Shown in pieces: positions 9,168 through 17,427 of a stretch of 36,992 nucleotides of DNA (position 1 is its first letter; each line of letters begins with the position of its first letter). The position numbers and the translations under genes were made by a program. A model generated the notes under the pieces. It was not told the DNA's origin. It was given only the letters and a program-made list of their open reading frames with translations, and made no database searches. This stretch comes from Curvibacter sp. (lineage in GTDB: Bacteria > Pseudomonadota > Gammaproteobacteria > Burkholderiales > Burkholderiaceae_C). Where the stretch lies: positions 1-36,992 of the forward strand of contig JAFAMV010000071.1 of assembly GCA_019233055.1 (NCBI GenBank), in the 5' to 3' direction.

Positions 9168-9834
9168 GCCGGCCGATGCACCCGACTCAGGGCTACAGAC
9201 CGAAGACTTTCTGAGCAGCGTATTCAGCAACCCCATCAATGGCTTGCTCATGCAACGACTTTCACGGCTGGCCTTGCCCGATGGCCATCTGTGCGCAGGT
9301 TGCCTGTTCCAGGCCCACTGGAATCGACTGTCGGGTCGACCTGCCGACTGGGGAATCAAAGACTACGACGTGTTCTACTTTGATGATCAGGACCTCTCGT
9401 GGGAGGCCGAGGACTCGGTGATCCAGCAGGCCCAGGCGCTGGTGGCCGACCTGGGCGTCACTGTCGAGCTGCGCAACCAGGCGCGGGTGCACCTCTGGTA
9501 TCCGCAGCGCTTTCACCAGCCCTACCCCCGCCTGCGCAACGCACGGGATGGCATCGATCGCTACCTGATCCGTTGTACCTGCGTCGGCATCGAGATCCAC
9601 AGCGGTACGCTGTACGCCCCCGACGGCCTGGCGGAGCTCCACGCCGGGCGCCTGCGCATGAACCCGCTGCTGCCCAACCCTGAGCTGTTCCGACGCAAGG
9701 CGCAGAGTTACCAGATACGTTGGCCCTGGCTGCAGATTCTGGACGAAGGTGAAGGCCTCCCGGCCATGGCACTCAAGTCCGATCCGCCAGCCGCTGGCGG
9801 AAGCCTCTCGGCGACACCCCGAGGGCGCGCGTGA
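9160..9834 (+). CDS. Nucleotidyltransferase-like protein (DUF925 type)
   Basis: A 224-residue protein. The core WGIKDYDVFYFDDQDLSWEA contains the acidic D-x-D pair expected of a nucleotidyltransferase-fold active site, and the flanking RLALPDGHLCAGCLFQ and RYLIRCTCVGIE fit the DUF925 'nucleotidyltransferase family' group. No reaction is known for this family. The ATG overlaps the end of tamB by 8 bases, so translation is probably coupled to it. Its last 62 bases run tail-to-tail into the coding sequence of the leftward pobR gene, giving a low-complexity C-terminus that may be a recent extension. Confidence 0.75.
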   Translation: MTEPADAPDSGLQTEDFLSSVFSNPINGLLMQRLSRLALPDGHLCAGCLFQAHWNRLSGRPADWGIKDYDVFYFDDQDLSWEAEDSVIQQAQALVADLGVTVELRNQARVHLWYPQRFHQPYPRLRNARDGIDRYLIRCTCVGIEIHSGTLYAPDGLAELHAGRLRMNPLLPNPELFRRKAQSYQIRWPWLQILDEGEGLPAMALKSDPPAAGGSLSATPRGRA

Positions 9835-10636
9835 AGACCCGGCTGAAATGCGCCGGGTCGGCAAAGCCCAGGCCGTAGGCGATGGTGGCCACACGCAGAT
9901 GGGTGTAGGCCAGGCTGCGCCGGGCCTCGCGCATCAGCCGTGCCTCGATCAGGGCCGAGGCCGGCTCGCCCGTGGCGCTGCGCACGATGCGGCTCAGGTG
10001 GGTCGGTGAGACCGACAGCGCTCGGGCGTAGTCGGCCACGCCCCAGTGGGCACGGAAATGCTGTTCGAGCAGGGCTTCGAACTGGCTCAGCAGGGCCGGC
10101 TTGACCGCCTCGGCGCGCGCCAGCCCCAGGCGTGAGGCCGCCCGCGCCACCAGGCCCAGCAGGGTGGCGCAGAGGCCGCGCAACACCAGGGCCCGGGCAG
10201 CCCCCAGGCCATTGAATTCGGCCCAGACCTGGGGCATCAGCGCGGCGACGGCCCCGTCATCGCGGCCGACGAAGGACTGCCCCAGCAGCAGCCGCAACTC
10301 GCCGGCGCCGGCCAGCAGCAGCTCCATCATCTCGTCGGCCAGGGTCACCACAAAGCCCTGGGTGCCGGGCTCGAAGCGGAAGGCGTGCACGTCGCCCGGC
10401 GCCACATTGATCACCGACAGATCGCCAAGCGGCTGCGACTGCCCCTCGAGATGCGCCAGCCCCGCGCCGGACTGCAGCAACAGCACCTGGTGCAGGCGCC
10501 CATGCCGATGCGGCGCCAGCTCCCAGTCGTGCAACGATGAGCGCGCCGCGATGGTCTCGCAATGCACCACGTCGGGCAGCTGCCGGGACTCGCCGAACAA
10601 GCCCTGGGCTTGCAGGATCTGCGGAGAAGAAGACAT
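9773..10636 (-). CDS. pobR: AraC-family regulator, PobR-like
   Basis: A 287-residue AraC/XylS-type regulator. The N-terminal half is a cupin-like ligand-binding domain (WELAPHRHGRLHQVLLLQSG... NVAPGDVHAFRF). The C-terminal quarter holds the two helix-turn-helix motifs, including SVSPTHLSRIVRSATGE and IAYGLGFADPAHFSRVFTRALGVSPRGFR. It lies directly opposite pobA, the arrangement of AraC-type PobR activators that respond to 4-hydroxybenzoate. I take the ATG at 10636. A TTG at 10651 in the same frame has a weak GAGA upstream and is an alternative. Its 3' end overlaps the convergent nucleotidyltransferase gene. Confidence 0.85.
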   Translation of the reverse strand: MSSSPQILQAQGLFGESRQLPDVVHCETIAARSSLHDWELAPHRHGRLHQVLLLQSGAGLAHLEGQSQPLGDLSVINVAPGDVHAFRFEPGTQGFVVTLADEMMELLLAGAGELRLLLGQSFVGRDDGAVAALMPQVWAEFNGLGAARALVLRGLCATLLGLVARAASRLGLARAEAVKPALLSQFEALLEQHFRAHWGVADYARALSVSPTHLSRIVRSATGEPASALIEARLMREARRSLAYTHLRVATIAYGLGFADPAHFSRVFTRALGVSPRGFRQRLADRT

Positions 10637-10671
10637 GTTCGAATTGTGCAAGTTTTCTCAAAATCGAGACA

Positions 10672-11910
<1,239 letters not shown>

Positions 11911-11918
11911 GTTGGCAC

Positions 11919-12446
11919 TCAGCACTGGGGAGGCTGCATGGGGCTGGTACTGAACGTGATCGTGCAGGTCCCATTCGGTGAAATGGAAGGATTCCCCAGG
12001 CAGGATCCCCCCAGCGTGATGCCGTCACTGGCATCGTGCGACAGATTGAGGATCACCGTCGAAGCGACGCCGGAAGTGAACGTCAGGGGGCTGACGTCAT
12101 TGCACTTGTCGATCAGATAGGTATAGGGGCTGGTGACGAAGGTGTGGGGCGGGGTGGCGAGCGCATCCCGGTCTGCCATCAGGGCTGACGACGCCACGGC
12201 CATTCCCATGGCCCCCACCAACCAGCGGCCCATTCCACGGAAACGCAGGCTGGCCAACGCGGCCAGTCCCACACCCACCGCCAGGGCGGCCATGGACCAG
12301 GGGCTCAGCGGCACAGCCTGAGTCGTGGTGCCAGCGATCGTTGTCCAGGTGAAGGTCAAGGGGTTGCTCATGTCCGCCATCGCCGAACCACTGGCGGCCA
12401 TGAGCGCCAAGCCGCCCCACCGTCTCAAGCATGCTGTCTTTGTCAA
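11919..12446 (-). CDS. Midcut-by-XrtH-type protein (internal exosortase H signal)
   Basis: A 175-residue protein starting at a TTG (12446) with a strong GGAG six bases upstream; no ATG gives an intact signal peptide. Layout: signal peptide (MTKTACLRRWGG..., cut after AMA, residue 24); a short segment; VPLSPW (45-50), a variant of the IPTLxxWG sorting motif; a hydrophobic helix (51-66); a basic RFR (68-70); a second hydrophobic stretch (about 74-90); and a C-terminal domain with four cysteines (115, 149, 161, 175), the last being the final residue. The sorting signal sits mid-protein rather than at the C-terminus, as in the family called midcut-by-XrtH. Exosortase H itself is encoded at 27601. 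The codons here are less GC-rich than in neighbouring genes. Function after cleavage is unknown. Confidence 0.8.
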   Translation of the reverse strand: MTKTACLRRWGGLALMAASGSAMADMSNPLTFTWTTIAGTTTQAVPLSPWSMAALAVGVGLAALASLRFRGMGRWLVGAMGMAVASSALMADRDALATPPHTFVTSPYTYLIDKCNDVSPLTFTSGVASTVILNLSHDASDGITLGGSCLGNPSISPNGTCTITFSTSPMQPPQC

Positions 12447-12583
12447 ATCAATCTCCGAATCTCCGTCGAACACATGGGTGGCACCGGAGCGATCGACCTC
12501 CCCATTGCCCCGTACCGAGCGGACCCACCCTGGGCCGGAAGCCCGAGCAAAGCCCGCTTGCGGCAGCAAGTCTAGAAATGCAC

Positions 12584-12601
12584 CGTTAGAGAAGCGTTAG
12601 A
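12584..12601. repeat. Direct repeat CGTTAGA, 11-bp period
   Basis: CGTTAGA occurs at 12584-12590 and again at 12595-12601, separated by GAAG. An 11-bp period, one helical turn, is typical of tandem sites for response regulators. It lies about 140 bases upstream of the midcut-by-XrtH start and about 70 bases beyond the end of the aau operon. The repeat is exact; the regulatory role is a guess. Confidence 0.35.
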
Positions 12602-12671
12602 CAGATTTCTGGAGCACAAGGCAAAAAATACGCTAGGAAACGCCTGAAACGTGCCGTCCCAGGATGGGGGC

Positions 12672-13115
12672 TCACTCGATCGCATACCCCATCGCCCGCA
12701 GCCGCCGCACCACCTCGGCCCTGGCCTTGGGCACATCGGCCGGGCGATTCGCCCTCAGGGCCTTGACCTCGTCGGCGGTATAGGGCGGCGCGTCGGCGGG
12801 GCGGCTGGTGCCTGCCATGCCGGCCAGCAGCCAGTTCATGAGGTCGGCGACCTGACGGTCGTCCAGCGGGGTGTTCATGACCCCTGGCACCTGCACGATG
12901 AGGGCCCGGCCTTCAGGCAGGCGCAGGAAATGCCCCAGCACCCCCGCCATGTTCGGGATGCCTCGCTCGGGTTTGCCAGAGCCGTCCTCCAGATGACAGC
13001 CCATGCACTGCAGCATGTAGTTGCGCTGCGGGCCCTGGACCGCCTGGGCAGACTGGCTGAGCACCGCTCCCAGCAGCCAGACGGTCAGCCATTTCCATCG
13101 ATGCGGGACGGCCAT
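12672..13115 (-). CDS. Monoheme cytochrome c of the aau cluster (distal)
   Basis: A 147-residue periplasmic protein with a signal peptide (MAVPHRWKWLTVWLLGAVLSQSAQA) and one haem motif, CMGCH, at about residues 37-41. The Met of PGVMNTPLDD is a plausible sixth ligand. It is the last gene of the leftward aau operon, 6 bases after the other cytochrome. With that one it could carry electrons from the TTQ enzyme to the respiratory chain. No azurin or amicyanin gene is visible, so the cytochromes are the best acceptor candidates. That assignment is inferred from position only. Confidence 0.85.
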   Translation of the reverse strand: MAVPHRWKWLTVWLLGAVLSQSAQAVQGPQRNYMLQCMGCHLEDGSGKPERGIPNMAGVLGHFLRLPEGRALIVQVPGVMNTPLDDRQVADLMNWLLAGMAGTSRPADAPPYTADEVKALRANRPADVPKARAEVVRRLRAMGYAIE

Positions 13116-13121
13116 CGGCGC

Positions 13122-13592
13122 TCAACCTCCCAGCGCCGCTTCGCGCTGCGCCCGCAAGGCCTTGGGGCTCTGACGTGTGGCCCGGGCGGCCGAGATGTCC
13201 TCGGGCTTGAAGGGCGCGGCCTGGGCCTGCCCCCCCAGCCCCACGACCACATGGGTCAGCACGGCCGCCAGCTCGTCGTCAGACAACTGCGCCTGAGAGG
13301 GCATCACGCTGTTGTAGCTCTGCCCTTCGGAGACGATGGGCCCCTGCAGCCCCTGCACCACCACCTGGGCCATGTAGGCCCGCACCGCAGGTCGATCGGC
13401 ACGCCGCGACAGCTCGCCCACCAGGGACGGGGCCAGTCCCGGGGCCCCCACCGCGCCGGCCTGGTGGCAGGCCACGCAGATCTGCTGGTAGACGGCCGCG
13501 CCGTCGGTGCCGGCCGCGCAAGGCAGCGCTATCACCAGGCCGGCGGCCAGACCGGCAGCCAGGCCGCACAGCTTGAACAAGGATGGCCGCAT
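13122..13592 (-). CDS. Monoheme cytochrome c of the aau cluster (proximal)
   Basis: A 156-residue class I cytochrome c. A hydrophobic signal sequence precedes AAVYQQICVACHQAGAVG, with haem motif CVACH. The MPSQAQLSDDEL segment supplies the usual axial Met and the C-terminal helix. A Cys sits at the end of the signal peptide (ALPCAAG), but the preceding residues do not make a proper lipobox. The tail after residue 125 is a charged extension. The ATG at 13592 is 3 bases after the aauA stop. Probable electron carrier for the amine dehydrogenase. Confidence 0.87.
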   Translation of the reverse strand: MRPSLFKLCGLAAGLAAGLVIALPCAAGTDGAAVYQQICVACHQAGAVGAPGLAPSLVGELSRRADRPAVRAYMAQVVVQGLQGPIVSEGQSYNSVMPSQAQLSDDELAAVLTHVVVGLGGQAQAAPFKPEDISAARATRQSPKALRAQREAALGG

Positions 13593-13594
13593 GC

Positions 13595-14140
13595 TCAGTC
13601 GTCCTTCTCGGCCACGCCAACGATGACGGAGGTGGTGCAGTGAAACGAGGAACTGTCGTTGGCCATGCACCAGTTGATGTCGTTGTGCTTGCCCATGCGG
13701 TAGCCCGGGCGGTCGCCGACATTGGTGTTGCACAGGCAGCGCCCGCAACTGCCGCGCCCGCAACAATCGTTGTAGCTGATGAGGTAGTCCTTGCCGTCGG
13801 CCGGGTTGTGGCAGGTGCCCACCCAGGCCACCTTGGACGGGGTGGTGCCCGGCGGGCAACTGGTGGCGCTGCCGCCGCAGCAGGAGCACAGAAAGCCGTC
13901 GACGGCGCAGTAGCGCCAGTAGTCGCAGTCGGTCTCGGTCGGCTCGCTCTTGTGTCCGCCGCTGCCATGGCCGGCAGCCAGGGCCTGCGAACTGCGGTCG
14001 AAGGGCAGCACCGGCAAGGTGAAGGCGGTGGCCACCATGAGGCGCCCCACGCCGACCAGGGCGCTGCGCCGCGAGGTCTGGCTGGCCAGGCCGCGGCTGC
14101 GGCGCTCGGTGAAGGCGTCAAGCCATTGCAGCAGCTTCAT
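13595..14140 (-). CDS. aauA: Aromatic amine dehydrogenase light chain (TTQ subunit)
   Basis: A 181-residue small subunit of a TTQ-dependent amine dehydrogenase. A long twin-arginine leader (SRRSALVGVGRLM, residues 23-35) precedes the mature chain. Aligned on family knowledge, the TTQ tryptophans are W106 (KVAWVGTC) and W157 (NDINWCMAN), 51 apart as in methylamine dehydrogenase (57/108). D81 (AVDG) and D125 (NDCC) match the conserved biogenesis and catalytic aspartates, and FHCT (166-169) supplies the catalytic Thr. The mature chain has 14 Cys; the extra pair (CSCCGG and SCGRCLC) and Phe166 in place of Tyr point to the aromatic amine (aralkylamine) enzyme rather than methylamine dehydrogenase. 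The start overlaps mauD by 4 bases. Confidence 0.93.
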   Translation of the reverse strand: MKLLQWLDAFTERRSRGLASQTSRRSALVGVGRLMVATAFTLPVLPFDRSSQALAAGHGSGGHKSEPTETDCDYWRYCAVDGFLCSCCGGSATSCPPGTTPSKVAWVGTCHNPADGKDYLISYNDCCGRGSCGRCLCNTNVGDRPGYRMGKHNDINWCMANDSSSFHCTTSVIVGVAEKDD

Positions 14141-14745
14141 GCGGGCTCCTTGTTCAGCTGGGTCTGGTCGATGTAGTCCTGCACCGAGGCCACGCGCAGA
14201 TCGCTGGCGGTGAACAGGCTGTCGATCTGCTCGCGGCTGTTGACCAGGCCCTTGGCACGCAGCACGCCCTGGCCATCGATGAGCACCGCATAGGGCAGCT
14301 TGGCGATGCGGAAACTCATGCCCAGCTCCTGCGACAGCAGGTAGGGGTAGTGGCCCAGCCCGGCCTTCTGGCGGAAGACCTCGTGCTCGGGCTGTTCTCC
14401 GTCCGAGGCCAGCACCACCTGCAGCCATGGGGCTTCGTCGCGGCGGATGGCGTCGAGGATGGGCAGCAGCTTCTTGCAGACCGGGCAGGTCGGCGACAGG
14501 AAGAACAGCAGGGTGCTGCGTGCCGCCGGCGCACCGATGTGCAGCAGTTCGCCGTTGAGGGACCGCACATCGAGGCGCGGTGCGGCCGAGCCCACGGCGG
14601 GGCCGGCGTCCATCATCAGCGCCCCCATGGGCGCGATGCGTTCGTAGAGGATGCCGACCTGGCGCGACAGGGCCAGCACCGCCACCACCAGGGCGATGAC
14701 GGCACACCAGGCCAGGATGTTGGAGATGATCAGGGTTTCGGTCAT
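14137..14745 (-). CDS. mauD: MauD-like thioredoxin-fold protein for TTQ enzyme maturation
   Basis: A 202-residue membrane-anchored thioredoxin-like protein. One N-terminal helix (about residues 5-28, IISNILAWCAVIALVVAVLAL) is followed by a periplasmic thioredoxin fold with the CxxC motif SPTCPVCKK and the cis-Pro region IAKLPYAVLIDG. MauD and MauE are needed for disulfide formation and stability of the cysteine-rich small subunit. The ATG at 14745 overlaps the mauE stop (ATGA), and the stop overlaps the aauA start, so translation is tightly coupled. A longer upstream frame exists but lacks sense. Confidence 0.92.
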   Translation of the reverse strand: MTETLIISNILAWCAVIALVVAVLALSRQVGILYERIAPMGALMMDAGPAVGSAAPRLDVRSLNGELLHIGAPAARSTLLFFLSPTCPVCKKLLPILDAIRRDEAPWLQVVLASDGEQPEHEVFRQKAGLGHYPYLLSQELGMSFRIAKLPYAVLIDGQGVLRAKGLVNSREQIDSLFTASDLRVASVQDYIDQTQLNKEPA

Positions 14746-15293
14746 GGGGCGTTCCTCAGTTCTTGCAGACGGGGCTGGTTGGCCAGCAATTGGTTGACCA
14801 CGGCATACAGGCCCATGGAAAACAAGGTGACGGCGCAGGTGGCCAGGCCGTCCGGCCAGCCCACCGGGCGTGCAGACAGCGGCAGCAGGGTCAGCAGGGC
14901 GCAGGCCAGCAGCACCGCATTGCGCCACAGCAGTCCGGGTGACAGCCGCAGGCCGACACCGGCGCCACAGCCGCAGTCGATCCGGCGCCGCCCCTGCTGC
15001 CAGGCCATTGCGACGGCGGTGCTGGCCACGCTCAGCACCAGCAGGGCCAGCAGCGCCCCCACTGCACGTGTCGGCCACGGAAGCAGGCACAGGCCGGCAG
15101 CCAGCTCCAGCAGGCTCAGGGTCCAGGCCGCAGCCGGCACCCAGCGCGCAGGCAGCAGGCCGTACTGCTCCATGGCGGCCTGGAACAGGGCCGGATCGCG
15201 CAGCTTGTGCAGCGCCCCGGGCAGCAGGATCAGCGCCAGGCTGGCGGCCAGGCCATGGCCCAGCACCGGGTCGAGGGTCAGGGCGAAGCTCAT
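14742..15293 (-). CDS. mauE: MauE-like membrane protein for TTQ enzyme maturation
   Basis: A 183-residue integral membrane protein with four to five hydrophobic segments. It has the GALHKLRDPALFQAAMEQYGLLP motif of the MauE/DoxX-like family and a Cys pair in RRIDCGCGAGVG, likely redox-active with MauD. It supports periplasmic disulfide formation in the TTQ subunit. Its ATG (15293) overlaps the aauB stop codon as TGATG; a TTG one codon earlier is less likely. It overlaps mauD by 4 bases. Confidence 0.88.
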   Translation of the reverse strand: MSFALTLDPVLGHGLAASLALILLPGALHKLRDPALFQAAMEQYGLLPARWVPAAAWTLSLLELAAGLCLLPWPTRAVGALLALLVLSVASTAVAMAWQQGRRRIDCGCGAGVGLRLSPGLLWRNAVLLACALLTLLPLSARPVGWPDGLATCAVTLFSMGLYAVVNQLLANQPRLQELRNAP

Positions 15294-16453
15294 CAATGGG
15301 CCTCCAGGTAGACCGGCGTCTCGCCCACGCCGTCGAAACGGGCCAGGGGCTTGCCCTGCAGCGAGCGGGCGTCGAAGGCCACCAGGCCGTTCTTCTCGGC
15401 GTCCAGCAGGAACAGCCGGGGCTGTTCGCGGCCCGACAGCGTCATGGCGATGGCGTTCTGCCCGGGCCAGCGGGCCAGGCGCCGCTGGCCGTCGAGGTCG
15501 AGCACCCAGATCTGCTGCGCCGGCGTCTTGTGCGCGCCGTCGGCCGCATTGCGGTGCATGCCGACGAACAGGCGGTTCTGCACGGCATCGATGGCGAACA
15601 GCTCATAGCCGCCCGGGCGCCAGCCGGCCTTACGCTCGGCCTCCGTCAGCAGCGACCAGGTCGGCAGGGGCTGCACACCGGCCACAGCGGCCTGCAGCGG
15701 ACGGACCTCGCCTCCGTAGGTGATGAAGTACAGCGTGTCGCCGCGCCAGTCGTAGTGGATGAACACCGGATCGGCATCGGGGTCGAAGAAGCGCACCCCT
15801 GTTGTGCGCGGCAGGGCCTGGCCCTGGGCGTCGAGCTCGACGGTGACAAGGGTGCCGTCGCCGCAGACCGTCGAGAAACGGCTGGGCTGGTGCGGCCAGG
15901 GGATCACGCCCCAGCAACCGGGTGTGGGCACCTCGCTGGCCACGCGCCGGCCAGCCAGGTCGACCACGGTGACCGTGCTGGCCGGGGTGGCGTTCTGCAC
16001 CAGCAGCCAGCGCCCGTCGGCGCTCGGCTGCACGGTACCGCGGATGTTGAGGGCCTGGGCATGGCGCGGCGGGATCTCGATCTCATGGCGCAGCGCCAGG
16101 TCATCGGTGCCATAGACCTCGACCACATCGCTGCGCGTGCCCCGATGCAGCCGCGAGTAATAGGTGGTGGCCACATACAGTTCGCGCCGGTCCGGCGACA
16201 GGGCCCATTGCCCGGCGAAACCGGTGCTCATGGCGCTGAGGTAACGCATCTGCCGGCCATCGACGACGTGCAGGCGGCCGTCGATCAGGTGGCTCATGGC
16301 CGGATCGGCCAGGTACAGGCGGTAGCGGGTGTCGCCGTCCAGCCTGGCGACCGTCTGGCGTTCATTGGGCAGGTCGCCCGCCCAGCCGGCAGCGGCGGCC
16401 AGGCCGGCGAGCAGACAGGACAGGGTGCGTCGGGCCCATCGTGATCGGATCAT
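15293..16453 (-). CDS. aauB: Aromatic amine dehydrogenase heavy chain
   Basis: A 386-residue periplasmic beta-propeller subunit. The signal peptide (MIRSRWARRTLSCLLAGLAAAAGWA) is followed by WD-like blades such as GQWALSPDRRELYVATTYYSR, DVVEVYGTDDL and QQIWVLDLDGQRRLARWPGQ. The FIHYDWRGDTLYFITYGGEV and GWRPGGYELFAIDAVQNRLFVG segments are typical of amine dehydrogenase heavy chains. It assembles with AauA into an alpha2beta2 enzyme that oxidises aryl-ethylamines such as tyramine or phenethylamine to aldehydes, releasing ammonia. AAGGAAGG precedes the ATG at 16453. First gene of the operon aauB-mauE-mauD-aauA-cytC-cytC. Confidence 0.93.
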   Translation of the reverse strand: MIRSRWARRTLSCLLAGLAAAAGWAGDLPNERQTVARLDGDTRYRLYLADPAMSHLIDGRLHVVDGRQMRYLSAMSTGFAGQWALSPDRRELYVATTYYSRLHRGTRSDVVEVYGTDDLALRHEIEIPPRHAQALNIRGTVQPSADGRWLLVQNATPASTVTVVDLAGRRVASEVPTPGCWGVIPWPHQPSRFSTVCGDGTLVTVELDAQGQALPRTTGVRFFDPDADPVFIHYDWRGDTLYFITYGGEVRPLQAAVAGVQPLPTWSLLTEAERKAGWRPGGYELFAIDAVQNRLFVGMHRNAADGAHKTPAQQIWVLDLDGQRRLARWPGQNAIAMTLSGREQPRLFLLDAEKNGLVAFDARSLQGKPLARFDGVGETPVYLEAH

Positions 16454-16499
16454 GGGGAAACCTTCCTTCTTCAGATGGCCTGGGCGGCCATTGCGAGAA

Positions 16500-16543
16500 A
16501 GGTTAGCCCGCAGGGGGCCGGCCCGTTATCCGATTCCGGCAAA
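16500..16543 (-). promoter_or_regulatory. Shared 44-bp promoter element, copy A (aauB)
   Basis: Read leftward, it begins TTTGCCGGAATCGGATAA (16543-16526), then 19 GC-rich bases, then CTAACCT (16506-16500), 46 bases before the aauB ATG. A copy with 15 of 18 matching bases in the first part and CTAGCCT at the end lies upstream of the amidase gene (20208-20252). It is likely an activator site abutting a -10-like TAACCT. No good -35 hexamer is present, as is usual for activated promoters. The LuxR-type or AraC-type regulator encoded nearby is a candidate to bind it. Confidence 0.6.
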
Positions 16544-16560
16544 GGCGCGCCGGTACCTGT

Positions 16561-17427
16561 TCAATGGGCCGACGGCTGCACGTTGTCGTTGAGCCAATGC
16601 ACCAGCCGGGCCGTGCTGCGCACCCCCAGCTTGGCCCGGATGCTGCGCAGTTGGTGATCCACCGTGGCCGGCGAACGGTCCAGTTGCCGCGCGACCTCCT
16701 TGTAGCTGAGCCCGCGGGCCACCAGGCGTGCCACCTTCAATTCGGCGGCGGTCAGGCCGGCCAGGGAGGCCGGCGGCGCCAGGACGCCCTCGTCGATGTC
16801 GACCGTCGCCGGCACATCGGCCTGGCGGTCGGCGGCCAGCCGGCCGGCCGTGGCCAGCACCGGCCCCAGCACCTCCTGGGTCAGGCCCTGGAGCTGGTTG
16901 CAGACCTCGGCATTCCAGCGCGGCGTCTCGCGCCCCCAGTCGGCGCAGATCATGCCCACCGGTCGGCGTCCTTCGCGCACCGGCAGGGCCAGCTTGGCCG
17001 CCGTACCCACGGCGGCCAGGGTGTTGCGCACCCCCTCGGTCAGGCTGCGCGCCTGCGACACCTCGGCGATCGCCATCACGCCGGGCTGCCCCCAGACGGT
17101 GCGCAGCCCCGCATCGGTGGCGCTGAAACGCAGCCCCAGCACCGAACTCAGCACCGCCCCGGCGCGCTGGGCCTCGGCCATCACGACATAGTCGCAGGTC
17201 CGGCCGCCCGAGGCGACGAAACCGCCGAAGCCGCCATCCACGCGGTCGGCTCCGAGCAGTTCGAGCAGCCAGTCGGTGGTGAGGCGCCAGCAACCCAGCG
17301 GGTCATCGAGGTAGAGCAGCAGCTGGGCGGCCAGTTCGCGCCCCGGCCGCCAGCGCACCGCCTGCGGCCCCTCGAACAGGCGCGCACGCATGTCGCGCTG
17401 AACCCGGAGGATTTCGTCGTCGTGCAT
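16561..17427 (-). CDS. LuxR-type regulator with a GAF-like sensor domain
   Basis: A 288-residue regulator. The N-terminal 200 residues resemble a GAF-type sensory domain (VGTAAKLALPVREGRRPVGMICADW). The C-terminus is a LuxR helix-turn-helix: LTAAELKVARLVARGLSYKE then RSPATVDHQLRSIRAKLGV. It has no receiver domain with a phosphorylatable Asp. It lies 107 bases upstream of aauB in the same direction and divergent from the aldehyde dehydrogenase gene, so it probably controls amine oxidation; that is inference from position. The ATG at 17427 lacks a clear ribosome binding site. Confidence 0.85.
   Translation of the reverse strand: MHDDEILRVQRDMRARLFEGPQAVRWRPGRELAAQLLLYLDDPLGCWRLTTDWLLELLGADRVDGGFGGFVASGGRTCDYVVMAEAQRAGAVLSSVLGLRFSATDAGLRTVWGQPGVMAIAEVSQARSLTEGVRNTLAAVGTAAKLALPVREGRRPVGMICADWGRETPRWNAEVCNQLQGLTQEVLGPVLATAGRLAADRQADVPATVDIDEGVLAPPASLAGLTAAELKVARLVARGLSYKEVARQLDRSPATVDHQLRSIRAKLGVRSTARLVHWLNDNVQPSAH

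Noticed and set aside
12447-12569. Upstream start giving a 216-residue midcut protein
   Set aside because: It would bury the signal peptide behind 41 residues without features; the TTG at 12446 has a good ribosome binding site.
13595-16453. Methylamine dehydrogenase (mau) rather than aromatic amine dehydrogenase
   Set aside because: The light-chain cysteine pattern, Phe166 and absence of mauF, mauG, mauC and related genes fit the aromatic enzyme better.
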